From contig JAXBDG010000001.1 in the NCBI GenBank assembly GCA_036320915.1, forward strand, positions 806,001-870,000: a stretch of DNA of 64,000 nucleotides. Direction: 5' to 3'. The translations under genes and the position numbers were made by a program. The DNA is from Linnemannia elongata (Eukaryota; Mortierellomycota; Mortierellomycetes; Mortierellales; Mortierellaceae). A model generated the notes under the pieces. The model worked only from the letters and a program-made list of their open reading frames with translations. It was not told the DNA's origin and searched no databases. Positions 11,057 through 22,636 of this stretch are shown in pieces. Position 1 is the stretch's first letter; every line of letters begins with the position of its first letter.

Positions 11057-12594
11057 ATGAGGGTACTATTGCTACTGAGCGTGCTGCTTGGACTGTTGGC
11101 AACGATGGTTATCGCAGCAGGCGCAGATTACTACAAGGTCCTAGGTGTGGGCCGTAGCGCGACCGTGAAAGAGATCAAGAAACAGTACAAAGTCCTCTCC
11201 AAGAAGTACCACCCCGACAAGAACCCTGGCAACAAGGAGGCTGCCGACAAGTTTGTCGAGGTCGCTGCAGGTACATTATTCTTCGTCTTCTTTGTTTCAG
11301 TGTGCCAATTTCAGCAATCAAGGAGGAAGAAAAAGAGGGAGGCGAAGACAACATGGAAACGGGTGAATATCAATCGATGGTCGTTCCTCTAATTTATCCT
11401 GAACAACACATTTTTTTTGGGCGATCGTTGAATGACGAGCAAGATATCTTGCACATAGTATCTTATTTCTTTTCTCTCATTAACATCTCCTGTTCTCCAA
11501 CCCATCTGCAATGTAGCATACGAGGTTCTTTCGGACAAGGAAAAGAAGGGCATCTACGACCGCTACGGTGAAGAAGGCCTGAAGCAGCAGCAACAACAGG
11601 GCCAAGGCGGATTCCATGATCCCTTCGACATCTTTTCTCAATTCTTTGGAGGTGGCGGATCGCGTCATGCACATGCTGAACAGGAACGTCGTGGACCCGA
11701 GATCCGCATGGAGCTTGAAGTGACACTCGAGGAGTTGTATTCTGGAAAGTCGATCGAATTCGAGGTCTCGAAACAGATTGTTTGCCCCCATTGCTCTGGA
11801 TCAGGTGCTCGTTCTTCGGATGATGTTGTTACCTGCTCTGGATGTCAGGGTCAGGGTGTCAAGATTGTCAAGCATATGTTGGCTCCCGGCATGTTCCAGC
11901 AGTTCCGTCAGACGTACGTACTCTTTCTGCTTCGTGTCTCCTGTTGCGATCGTCCTATACACGCTTGTTATCATAAGAAGGATATTAACTGTTCCTAATT
12001 ATTGTCCATGGCTGGAATAGTTGCGACGAGTGCGGAGGAAAGGGAAAGACTATCAAGGCGCACTGCCCCATCTGCCACGGCACCAAGGTCCAGCGCGGCT
12101 CAGAACAGTTGACCATCGTCATTGAGCCCGGTCTGGCCGATGGCTCAACCATTGTGTTTGACCGGGAAGGAGACGAAGGTCCCGAGGTGACCGCTGGAGA
12201 TGTTGTCTTTGAAGTCCGCACCCGCCCACACGCCACCTTCGAAAGACGTCAGGACGCCCTCTACACCTATGTCACCATCTCCCTCGAGCAGGCCCTGTTG
12301 GGTTTCGACCTCGAGATCAAGCACCTGGATGGTAAAGCTGTCAAGTTGACCCGCGGACAGAATGTGACGCCTTTCGGCTTTGTGCAGACTTTGAAGGGGC
12401 AGGGTATGCCTATCAAGGGATCTCGTGGGGACTTTGGGGATATGTTTGTGGAGTATAAGGTGGTTTTCCCTGAGAAGCTGTCCAAGGACCAGCGTAGGTT
12501 GTTGGCATTGGCGTTTGATGTCAAGGCGCCATTTGATGAGACCCATGGTGGTGCTCCCGTACATCAGCAGCAGGTTCTTCACGACGAGATGTAA
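11057..12594 (+). CDS. ER-lumenal DnaJ (Hsp40) co-chaperone, Scj1/DNAJB11-like
   Basis: Three exons, 11057-11270, 11517-11913 and 12021-12594, give 394 residues. A hydrophobic signal peptide (about 1-21) leads straight into a J domain whose HPD motif is at 52-54. Next come a Gln/Gly/Phe-rich linker and a cysteine-rich zinc domain with the motifs [24 protein letters not shown] and CPICHGTK (about 160-222). The two C-terminal substrate-binding beta domains follow. The family stimulates Hsp70 (BiP/Kar2) ATPase and helps folding and ER-associated degradation. The protein ends HDEM, which resembles an HDEL/KDEL retrieval signal with an unusual last residue, so ER retention by this tail is an inference. 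The stop is 210 bp from the stop of the opposing M13 gene. Confidence 0.93.
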
Positions 12595-12803
12595 TAGAGT
12601 CCCCTCCCCCTTCTACACAGAGTTTCGTGCAGAGCGAGGTTCGGAGGAAAGCCTTGCGGACCAAACATTTTTATTATCGATAGACGTGAAGAAACATTTG
12701 CTTCTTCAAACCCATTTAAAAAAAAGAACGCCTTTGATTTTCGATAGAATAACGATGTCTGTTTATTTTTCGTTCACATTCGAAAAGGTGAACATCAAAA
12801 GGT
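12595..12803. terminator. Shared 3' region of convergent DnaJ and M13 genes
   Basis: Two genes end tail-to-tail here, 209 bp apart. On the minus strand AATAAA (plus-strand TTTATT at 12762-12767) is a candidate poly(A) signal for the M13 gene. The DnaJ side has A/T-rich DNA but no perfect AATAAA. The 3' UTRs may overlap. Confidence 0.45.
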
Positions 12804-15800
12804 TTACCACATATCGCACTTGGTGTCTGGGTTCATGCTGGAGCGAGCCTTGCAGTTAAAGACCTCTGCAAAATGGGGCGAGTTCTGGACGGCGCCATTG
12901 ACACGCCACTTGGCCGGGGCATGAGGATCCGTCCTCAGCTAATTGTTTAAAAAAAAACCAGCAAGGAAGAACAAAACAGTCAGAACAAAATCACCCTTTC
13001 GTTATGTCTATGGCAAACCCAGCATCCCATACGAATCCACAAAAATAACCACTTACAGATTCAATGGCTTTAGCAGGCCGGCGTTGCGAGCACCAAACGC
13101 GCGCAAAGGCCATATAATACAACTGATCACGCGAGTAATCCTCCAGTCCAGAAAGCAAATGGTTCTTGAACTTGTTCCCATGAGGGTCCGACTTGAACCT
13201 CGCCGCCCAAGCCTCGTACGATCGCTTCAATCCGCCATTGTCGGCCAGGTTCTCGCCTAGAGTCAGCTTGCCGTTGACGTGGTTCTCGCGGCCCTGAGGG
13301 TCCTTGACGGTGAAATTGCCGTACTGGTCGATGAAACATTGGGAACGGGATTTGAATTCTTCGAGAGTTGAGTTGGACCACCAGTCGTTCAGACGACCGT
13401 GGGCGTCGTAAAGCCGACCTTCGTTGTCGAATGCGTGCTATCGAGATCGTACATGCGAGTGCGGTTGGTTAGTACCATGGATAGGAATACGGTCAAGGGA
13501 ACGTGAAAGAAAAGAACTTTGAAGAGACTTACGGTGAGCTCATGTCCAGCGACAACTCCGATACCGCCATAGTTCAGGTACTCTGGGTTATCAACCTGGA
13601 AAAAGGGCTGTTGGAGGATACCTGCAGGGAATACAATCTCGTTGGCACTGGGGTTGTAATAGGCATTGACAGTCTGGGGGCTCATCAACCACTTGGCCTT
13701 GTCAACAGGCTTGCCAAGCTCACCCAGGTTCTGACGGGTTTGCCAAGTGTTTGTACGAATTTGGTTCCCGAAAAAGTCGGCCTTGTCGATCCCCAGATCC
13801 TTAAAGTAATCCTCTAATGACTCCGCAGACCGGACATCGGGCGATTCGACAGAGTAGCCAATCTTTTGGATCAATAGATCGACCTTCTCGGTCGCGTTCA
13901 AGAGCGTCGGGTTGTCGAGCCATTCCAAGTGGTTGAGTCCCTTGACGAACGAACCCCGAAGAGAGGTGATGATGCTGTCGGCCATCTCCTTGCTGTCGCC
14001 TTGGAACATCTTCTCGATAAAGTAATGTCCTGCCATGGCTCCCAAAGAGTTATCAACCACATCGATACAGGTCTCCCAACGAGGCGTCACCAGATCGGCT
14101 GAGACACCCTGAAGGGCGGCCTTCAACTGCTGCATGGGCTTGCGCAGCTCGACAGCAAGACCAGACGACAAGGACTTGATCAGTCTCCAAGCGAAATAGT
14201 TCTGGAGCGTCATGGCGGGGGTATCCTTGAGGAGGGCGTTAAGCTTCTCGAGGTACTCGGGTGAGGAGACAATGATGGGGTTGGGCACCTTAGTTCCTGA
14301 CGCCAACAGTTTCTCCAAAACCAACGACCAGTCGATCGCCGGGATAATCTCCGTGATCTCGCTGAGGGTACGAGGGTTGTAGGTCAGCTCTGAGTTTTCC
14401 AGATCTTCCTGCTCGCTCGAGATCGCTGCCAACAGCTTCTCAAACCCGACCACATTCTTGGCGACCTCGGCCCAGTCCATAGCAGGAGGCTTGTTCGCGT
14501 TTTCCATACTAGAAGTCGCATCCTCGCTGTCCTTGTTGGGTGTGCCCATCACAATCGCAAACATGTCCTCGACAGTTTTTTGGTAGATATTGATAATTTT
14601 TTCCTCCTGGTAGTACTCCTTCGAGGGCAAGCCGAGTCCACTCTCGCCCAGTTTGAATACATTGTCGTCTGGGTTCTTGGGGTCCGCATCGACATCGAAT
14701 TCAACCATCGTCGTGACTCCGACCCAGGCCAGCTGAGTAATCGCCAACGCCAAGTCTTCCCTCTGCGCCCTGGCAGCGGCCGGTCCAAGACTTCCACGCT
14801 TGTCCAAATTGAGATGCTCTCCCGAAGCTGGCGTGTCCTGTACCCCTGGCAACTCATCATCCACAGGAACAGGAAGCGGTATCTGTTCTTCTGACTCATT
14901 GCCTTGTCTCTCTCCCGCAAACATCTCCTCATTGTCATCATCATTATCCTCCTGCTCCGAATGCTGCAACTTTTGTAGGTTAATCGATGCAGACTGGAAT
15001 CCAAAGTTGACATCCCGCAAATGAGCCATCGCAGCCGACTTTGACCACGCAGGTGCCTCTGTATCAAGGACGCTGAACGCCACCGGGAAGACCTTGATCA
15101 CCTTCTGGACCAGATCCGCCAACGGTTTAACTCCAATCTCCGACATCTTCTTCTCATCCATGCAGCTCTCAAAGAGTGACTGGAGTTTGACCAGGTTGCG
15201 TTTCGCGGCGTCGTCTTTGCCTCGCTGAGCATTGTTGGTCTCTGGTGAAAGAATCGACCGAATCACCTCCTAAAATACGTTTTTGAAGTGATTAACGTCA
15301 ACGCAGGCAGCCAGAGAGAGAGAGAGAGAGGGAGACAGGGTTAGCGGCTTTTTTTTACTTGCACCTCCTGAAACGTATTTCATGAGCCTCGTCGTCGTCG
15401 TCTTCTGGCTATTTCTCCCCTGCATATCATCTTGACGTAGTCATTTAAAACAGTTAAAGATGAGAACACACTTGCCTGGTTGTGCTTGCTGACAAGGTTG
15501 AAGTATCCAATCTGGGCCTTGTCATCAGGAATTGTTTCTCGATCCACAAATCCTCCACCTATAAGTTTGCGAGCAGTCGAGAAGACGTAGAAGAAGAGGA
15601 AAAAGTGCCATCAAGGAGGTTTTTTTTTCCAATGTTAGATTGTGAGCCCTTTCTCTTCCTGTTTGAATGAAATAACGAAGTCCCCTTGAAATTATGCAAA
15701 AATCTCCCGTTCATTCAGTGCGAGTAAAATGTGCGTTTTGTAGGCGGTAATGCGGTTGAGAAGGAAGAGGGAAAAAAAAAATGGAAAAAGGATGTGCTTC

Positions 15801-16556
15801 CCCTGCAGCGGGTGAGCATGGATAGGTGTAAAGTGAAGTGCGGGACATTACATGTGAAGGTGAAAAAGTCGGTGCAGGGATCGACCTCGGGTTTTAAGTC
15901 CCTGAGGATGTCCGCTGCGACGATGGTGCACTCCCGCGATGTGCAAATTCCCTATGTGCAAAGAACAAAATAAGGTTGATTCATCATTCATGAGAACAAT
16001 ATCAAGGGTCAATGGTCAATGTTCAGTCGTCAATGGATCAAGTCATATGAAAAGACTGATACACATATAAATGAAAAACAGCAAAGAGACTTACGTTCTT
16101 GCCGCTCAAGGGAATGGACTCTCTGGCGCGGACATAGGCACAGAGGAATCCCACGGCAAGGAGGAGACACAGACCAGCAAACGCCATCGAATACTTTTCA
16201 GTCTTGGAGTACTTGTCCTGGAAGGCGTAGTATGCTTGGCGACAAGGTAAGCAGCAGCAGTTGCAGAGAATCCGCTTCAATCCTGTGGGGCGATCTCGTC
16301 CAGAGAACCGCTGTGCGTCAAGACTGCTGTTGCCTGGTAGACTACTACTACCGGGAGGTGGTGGGCCTCGACGGCGGTATCCGGCTCCGGTGTTTTGGTA
16401 TCCGTTGGCGTTTGGGTCTGGTCCAAGGATGTCCTCTGTTTCCTCTGACCAGTGTCGCTGGTTGTTGTTGTTGTTGTTGTTGAGGTTGGGGTTATGGCGA
16501 GGTAAGGAAGTAGGCAGTTGGCCTGCCAGAAGTGGAGTTGTGTCTGAGGACGACAT
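12804..16556 (-). CDS. Membrane-anchored M13 (neprilysin/endothelin-converting enzyme) zinc metallopeptidase
   Basis: Leftward exons are 16095-16556, 15852-15951, 15476-15558, 13533-15269, 13057-13437 and 12804-12938; all join in frame to 965 residues. The N-terminal ~120 residues are cytosolic (Ser/Asn/Pro-rich, then a cysteine cluster CNCCCLPC). A single transmembrane segment near 130-148 follows, so this is a type II membrane protein. The ectodomain has the family's DPCTDFF and CGGF motifs, the zinc motif HELTH at 791-795 (split by an intron between HELT and H), GENLADNGG with the third zinc ligand, and the conserved CDMW end. A Glu/Asp-rich insert lies near 15-kb positions 14810-14960. 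M13 enzymes cleave peptides outside the cell; substrates here are unknown. The intron after 15476 starts with GC. A secreted paralogue lies at 38333. Confidence 0.93.
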
Positions 16557-16865
16557 CTTGTCCCTTTTGTATCTTTTCTACTCCCTTGGGAAAGGGGCTT
16601 CTTTGAAGGAGGAGGAGTAGGAGGTGAGGGTGTGTCTTGTAGGTTTGTTGTTGATACTGAAGTAGGGTAGAGTTCAATGAAGGGGTGTGTTGCTGTTGCT
16701 TGATTATGGAGAGAAAGAGAAAGAGAAAGAAAGAGAGAAGTATGTTGATGCGTAAGGGTGGGATGGGAATAAAAAGTATGAACAAGAACGTGGAACGAAT
16801 CTTGTTGAGCAATTAAACTGGGGTGTGATAATGCCAAGAAAGCTAAGGTATGAACTGTGTCAATG

Positions 16866-16900
<35 letters not shown>

Positions 16901-18122
16901 TGTAACAGTGTGTGAGAGTGGAATGCGTGAGTGAGTGGGTGAGGGAAGGTGGAAAGGGAGAAAAAGAGAGAAGAAAAAGAAAGAGAATGCCAAGATGATG
17001 CGTTGTGTTCCCGTTCGGATCCCTGCGTCGCAGCCTTTTTTTAGAGTTGTCGCAAAATTAATACGGTTCTCGTGATCAAACGGACGACACCCGTGTTGGA
17101 TGTGGTCCAGACCAGACACGGTTGAAAAGAGACATTTTACACGGTGTGGAAATACCATCATCATCATCATCATCACCATATACATCGCCCTGTCCTCCTT
17201 CTCCACTAGTCTCTCGTCATGGTGTCTTCATTACATTACTATGCTTTGCTTGGCATTTTGTGTCAATCTGCACATTACACTATTACACGAAAGTGTCCAT
17301 TCGTTAACGATTTGTGTAGTTCGTTCGTGTATATGCATATCTATGTTTGAAATTGCAAATGAGAGAAAGACAGGACTCTAAGGAGGGTAACCACGTTGAC
17401 GCGTGTAAAAAAGTGGGTCCTCGCGATGGTAATTTATCACCCTCATTAGAAGCTAACATATCTACGACGGTTTGTCCTTCCTCCCTCCCCCTTCCCTGCC
17501 CTTCCCTCCCCTTTCTTCCCTTTCTATCCTTCTCCCGACTTAACTCAAGATCAGTGCGAAGGCAAGGGACATGGAAATGAAAATAAAGACAAGAGTGACA
17601 AAGACTCTCTCTCCATACATGTGTATCACGCGGGGGCAAACCAGTAGAGCATGGAGACGAATTAGAAACAGGAGTAGCATATCCCCTTTCTCACGAACCT
17701 CCGTGTTTTTCTTCTCTTGCTGCTGCTCCCTCTTTACGCCGCCTGAAGGCCATTCGATGTTCGTCTGCCTTCTTTCCCTCGATTCATCCTTACCCGATAT
17801 TCGAAAAAAGGTAAACAAATTCTGAGCCAAAGATTGTCGAGCAATAATCACACTACACAAGGGCTTTGCCCAACACTGATCCCTCCGAGGACCCTCTGCA
17901 ACGCGACTCACTTTTTACATCAGCAATGATCATTTGATGCCACTTCGGAGTTGCGAGCGCGTTTAATTTTTATTTTTTGTTGCTGTTTTCACGCGTTTGT
18001 AATGGGCTTCTTCCAACTGACCCTCATTCATAGGAAAGATGCCTGCAGGGCATGGATTAACAGAGGGCAATTGTGGTTATGAGTGACACAAAAAGTCAAT
18101 GCGAATTCATTCTCCCGAGATC

Positions 18123-18219
<97 letters not shown>

Positions 18220-18948
18220 TGTTCAAGAGTAAAGAAGTGAAGGATCAAACAAGGGAGACAGCGAGAGGAAGAGAGACTTTCATGGGAGAAGTGAGATGGA
18301 TTGCAGGATGCGAATGTTTGTATGTGTGTAATGTAAAAGTGAGCAGACAAATGAGTACCTTACAAGTTGCGATGACCAAGACATTTTTTCATGTTTCTAT
18401 TTCCTTTTTTTCTTTTGCTTCTTTCATGTTTCTTGTTCTTTTTGTCTTCTTTTTTCTTCATTATCTTTCTTCCTTATTCTCCATCTTCATCCTCACCCAC
18501 TCGTCTTTGTTTCTTTTCTTTCTTTTCTGTCTGCCCTTATTCCTTGTATTTATATTACACGTCTTTTGTAGTTCTTGCCGCCATTCTTCTTTCTTGTTTC
18601 CTTTACTACTTCCTTCCTCTTGGCCCTTGTTTGCTTGCCTTCGCCACCCTTGCTTTGTTATTCTGTTACCCTCTATCGATTCACCTCGCCCTCTTCCAAT
18701 TGACCAATTGGCCTTCCTTTTATCCGGAACAAAGAACAACAACTTCTCATCCTCACTACTATTCTCCCCCTTTCCCTCGTCGTCAAAGAAGCACCCAACC
18801 CTTCCTTTCATAAATACCCTGTAGAGGAGAAGAAGCAGATACCTGCGCATCCTCTCCCTTTCTCTTTCTCTGTTACCCCTCGACTCAACTTGACATTCTT
18901 TCTCCTACTTTTGTCCTCCACTACAACTACACGCACTCCACTTCCGAA
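16557..18948. other. Divergent upstream region of M13 and ZIP genes
   Basis: No supported gene. The region contains a (TG)n run (about 16868-16898), a (CAT)n stretch at 17157-17174 and a long (GA)n tract of about 95 nt (18123-18217, with short interruptions), then pyrimidine-rich DNA from 18380 to 18940 that is typical of the regions just upstream of genes in this window. Long ORFs here are runs of Glu/Arg or Phe/Ser/Leu from the repeats. Confidence 0.5.
18123..18217. repeat. (GA)n microsatellite
   Basis: About 95 nt of almost pure GA dinucleotides with two AAA interruptions. It is the longest microsatellite in the window and lies about 730 bp upstream of the ZIP transporter start. Confidence 0.95.
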
Positions 18949-21900
18949 ATGTCAATTCTTACAGCAACGGACAATGGCGGCGATGACTACCGAGCATGGG
19001 TGTTCACATTCGCCTCGGCATTAGCCTGTGTCCTTGGAGGTAAACATAAGGACTGACTCGTACACTACCTTGCGTGTGCTTTCGTTAGCAGCTCTTATCG
19101 ATGCTCCCTCTACCTTATTGCTTTCTCTTCTTTTCTATTTGTTTGTGCTTCCCAAGTACCTCCCCCTCCCCTCATATGCATGAATGTCTTTCTCCGTTTA
19201 TTAATAAATAGTCGGTGGCATTCACTTCGTATTGTTTACAGCATACATGCATACTCACACCTTCGTTATCTTTCTCCGATTTTGGATCTTCAAATAGCGG
19301 GATTGATTTTCATCGACACGATCGTCAAGACGATCCTCGGACGAGATGTCCGGATCTTGCAAAACCACAAGTTCCTGGCGGGATCACTTGGACTGGGATC
19401 CGGTGTCATGGTAAATAAATCCAGCTTTTCTCGTTTTTTCCACACTTATCATCACGGCGCAGCTTGGAGAACGAGAACACCGAGGTCAGGAGGATGAAGT
19501 TGGACGTGGACGAAACTCTTATGCGACCGTAGTTGCGAAGAGGCAAAGGTGTGCTGACAAACAGAATGACAGGAGACCTGACCTATGTGAATTCAGGACA
19601 AGCATCAGCCAACGAGCAAGTCCAAAAGGGGTGGACTTGTTTATTCTCCGAGTCCGAGAGTCCCAGAAGACTCTCTCTTTTTTGTGTTTGGTCCAGTCAT
19701 TGCTATTGCAGTTGTCCATTAAGTGGGACACAAGGATATCAACAAAACAATAGAAAAATACCCCCCCCCCCCCCCCCCCCAACAAAGCACACTAAAAATG
19801 GGTCAATTGTCAGCTGGACAAAAAGGAAATCGCAATTTCATTCTACGTTCACCCTTGTTGCTCCTTTTCTCCCATCTTCACCATCACCTATTCTTTCGCT
19901 TTTGGCCTGCAACCCCTAATCAAATCAAAGAGGGGGTGAAAAAAAAGCGCAAGTAAGAAATATTAGCTAACGGCCCTTGCATGAACGTCTTTTTACGTTA
20001 CTAATCCTTGTCGTTACGTTTTTTTTCTTCTTTCTTGCCTTACTTCATCCTGGGGATGGTTTGGTGTATAATTACGCGCGCGCGTTAAAAAACCCCCCTC
20101 ACCTTCCCACTGCTCTAAAACAAAACTTCATAATAATAGATCTTTTCAAGTTTCTACAATTTACTGCCCGAAGCCAAGGCACAGCTCTCGTCGGACCTCT
20201 CGATCTTTGCAGGACATGCAGACGCCTTCCTGATGCTGTTCTTTTTTTCGGGAGTCGGCGTCATGGCCTTGATTCACTGGATCATGCACCGCTTCGAGTC
20301 TCCGACATCGACCTCACCCGGGATTGAGAATACGAGGGCGATTCAGCAGTTTATGCAGCGTGAGGCTGCGGCAGCCGCTGCAGCCAAGGCAGGAGGGTAT
20401 AACTCGACTTCGGCGTCGTTACTGCCACAATTCGCGACAAGAACAACACAGTCAACTTCGGGATCGACTGCGCTTCATGGACACGGACATGGACACGGAC
20501 CTGAGCAGACAGGGCCAGGAGCAGGAGGGCCAATTGGCGGTGCCGCGTCTTCGTCCTCGACAGTACCGCCTCATCCACACCACAATCACACATGTGAGGG
20601 TTGTATCTACGAAGACTCTGACGAGGAGGACGGAGAAAGGATTGACGAGACCGAGGAAGAACGATACAACGACTCAGAATACGTCGATGACGAGGTCACC
20701 TCGTTGCTCAACAATGCCTTCCTGCAGATCGGAAAGACCCCCAACAGTCGGATGGATGACGATACCCCTCACCACCACATGCGGCGGCACCGGAACCGCA
20801 ACGGGATCCCGGCGGCCTACGATGACGATGAGGACCATACGGAGGATAACGATGAGGATGGGGATGATGATCAGAGTATTGAGGTTGTAATCACGGATCA
20901 GAAAGACAAGATTCTTCGTCGCCCTCAGGGCCGTGCCGCTGCTGCCGTCACTAACAGGAGCAGTAGTGATTTGGATCTCGATCTGGACCTGGATCTGGAC
21001 TTGGATGACATTGAGGACGGACGACCTGGTTTGCACGGTCGTGAAAAGTTGTGGTCGGCTCAACAGAAGCCCTTTGCCCCCGTCAATAAGAAGAAGAAGG
21101 CCGCCGCTGCCACTGGTGCTGGAGGAGATAGTGGTCATGTTGGACGGAAACACAAGGGACGCAAGCGCACTAAGGAGTGTCATCTGGACCACACTATCGA
21201 CCACAAACACAAGAATACCGCCCCACAGCAAACACCACCCAGCTCAGGAGGATCTGGTCACCGATTCTTCCGTCCATACCATCACCAACAGCAACCACAA
21301 CAAAAACAACCGCCTACCTATGGATCCATGTCCTCACCAAACGGAGTCACCAACCCCAACACCCTTCCACGATCAAGCGAACAACAGGCAACACACCTTC
21401 GTCGGACATCGTTCCCAAGACTCAAGGGTGTGTCATCGTCCTCCAACAGGATGGTGTACTCGACCCACGATAATCTGGACCATGCTATTGCTGACGACCG
21501 CGAACACGCAGACTTGACTGAAATTGGTATTCAGACCGCTCTCACCATCGCCATCCACAAGTTCCCTGGTGAGTTTTCTTACTTTACTTAATCTTTTCTA
21601 TCGGATCACATGTATACATTCGTTTCCCCCTTCGCTTTTGAATGCACTCGAGTGTTTTTTTTTCTAACAACGTGTTTCTTCTCATCTTCATATAATTCAG
21701 AGGGGTTGATCACCTTCCTATCAACCACAGCGGACCCCTGCCTCGGCCTCTCAGTCTTCATGGCAATCGCAGTCCACAACCTAATCGAGGGTTATCTCAT
21801 CGCATTCCCCCTCTACATCGGTCTCCACTCCCGCTCAAAGGCCTTTGCCCTCGCTGCCGCCCTCGGCGGGTTCTCACAACCCCTGGGCGCCATCCTCGGC

Positions 21901-22131
21901 TGGTTTATCCTCCGAAAAGTCGCAAGTATGGGATGGCAGGTCTCGGCGACGGGTTGTATTTACGCCATGGTCGCTGGGATGATGAGCTCGATTGTTGTGA
22001 ATGGTATGTGGCCACAGGCTGTCAAGTGTGTCGGCAGGAACCCGACCAAGGTGGTGCAGTATTGCTTCTTTGCGGGGATTGCTATCATGGGTATCTGCCA
22101 AACCGTCATGGGTTCTCAGTGCGATTTCTAA
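18949..22131 (+). CDS. ZIP-family zinc/iron transporter with very long acidic/His-rich loop
   Basis: Exons 18949-19039, 19298-19410, 20140-21568 and 21701-22131 join in frame to 687 residues. Transmembrane segments occur at the N-terminus (starting at WVFTFASALACVLG), around LGLGSGVM, after AGHADAFLMLFFFSGVG, and several at the C-terminus. The ZIP signature HKFPEG (about 541-546, interrupted by an intron after the Pro) and the second metal-binding motif HNLIEG are present. Between them is a cytosolic or vacuolar loop of over 300 residues with His clusters, long Asp/Glu runs and a DLDLDLDLDLDLD tract; this could buffer or sense metal. ZIPs move zinc or iron into the cytosol from outside or from organelles. 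Which membrane it sits in cannot be told. The second intron (729 nt) is long for this window. Confidence 0.9.
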
Positions 22132-22636
22132 GCCCCCCCTCCCCCATTGGCGGAGCAAGTGCCTTTCTCATCCTTCCTGTCTCGCTTTTATGTTCTGTTC
22201 ATTCACTTTTTTTTTGGCCTTTTGTTTCCATCGCCTTGTAAAATAAATAATCCTTCCTGTGTACACTAACAACCTTAGTATTCTGAAATATGACATGAGA
22301 TATTTTTTTTTTTGTTTCAAAACTTTTCACTATCGTACAGAGCTCGTATGGTTCTCTCTCAAATTGTACAGTGGATTGGAAGAAAGAAAGAGAAGAAAGA
22401 AAGAGAAGAAAGAAAGAGAAGAAAGAAAAAAGACGAAGGGGTGTAGATGGAACGCGTGAAGTGACGTTCCTGATTCCAGACGAGCTGTAGCCGTCTCTGC
22501 CATTCAACTGATGGGCAGCGGCCAAACGACAAGAAGTCGCGCTGGGAGAAATTGCGGCTCCATTCGCGCCCTTCGTTCGTTTGTATTGATTTACAAAAAG
22601 TAATGGATAGTGTCCTAGAAAAGAGTAATTCAACAT

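Noticed and set aside
18099..18824. 241-codon frame with Glu/Arg and Phe/Ser/Leu runs
   Set aside because: It is the (GA)n microsatellite followed by pyrimidine-rich promoter DNA.
20674..21231. 185-codon minus-strand frame inside the ZIP transporter
   Set aside because: It lies antisense to the acidic loop of a well-supported gene and has no independent support.
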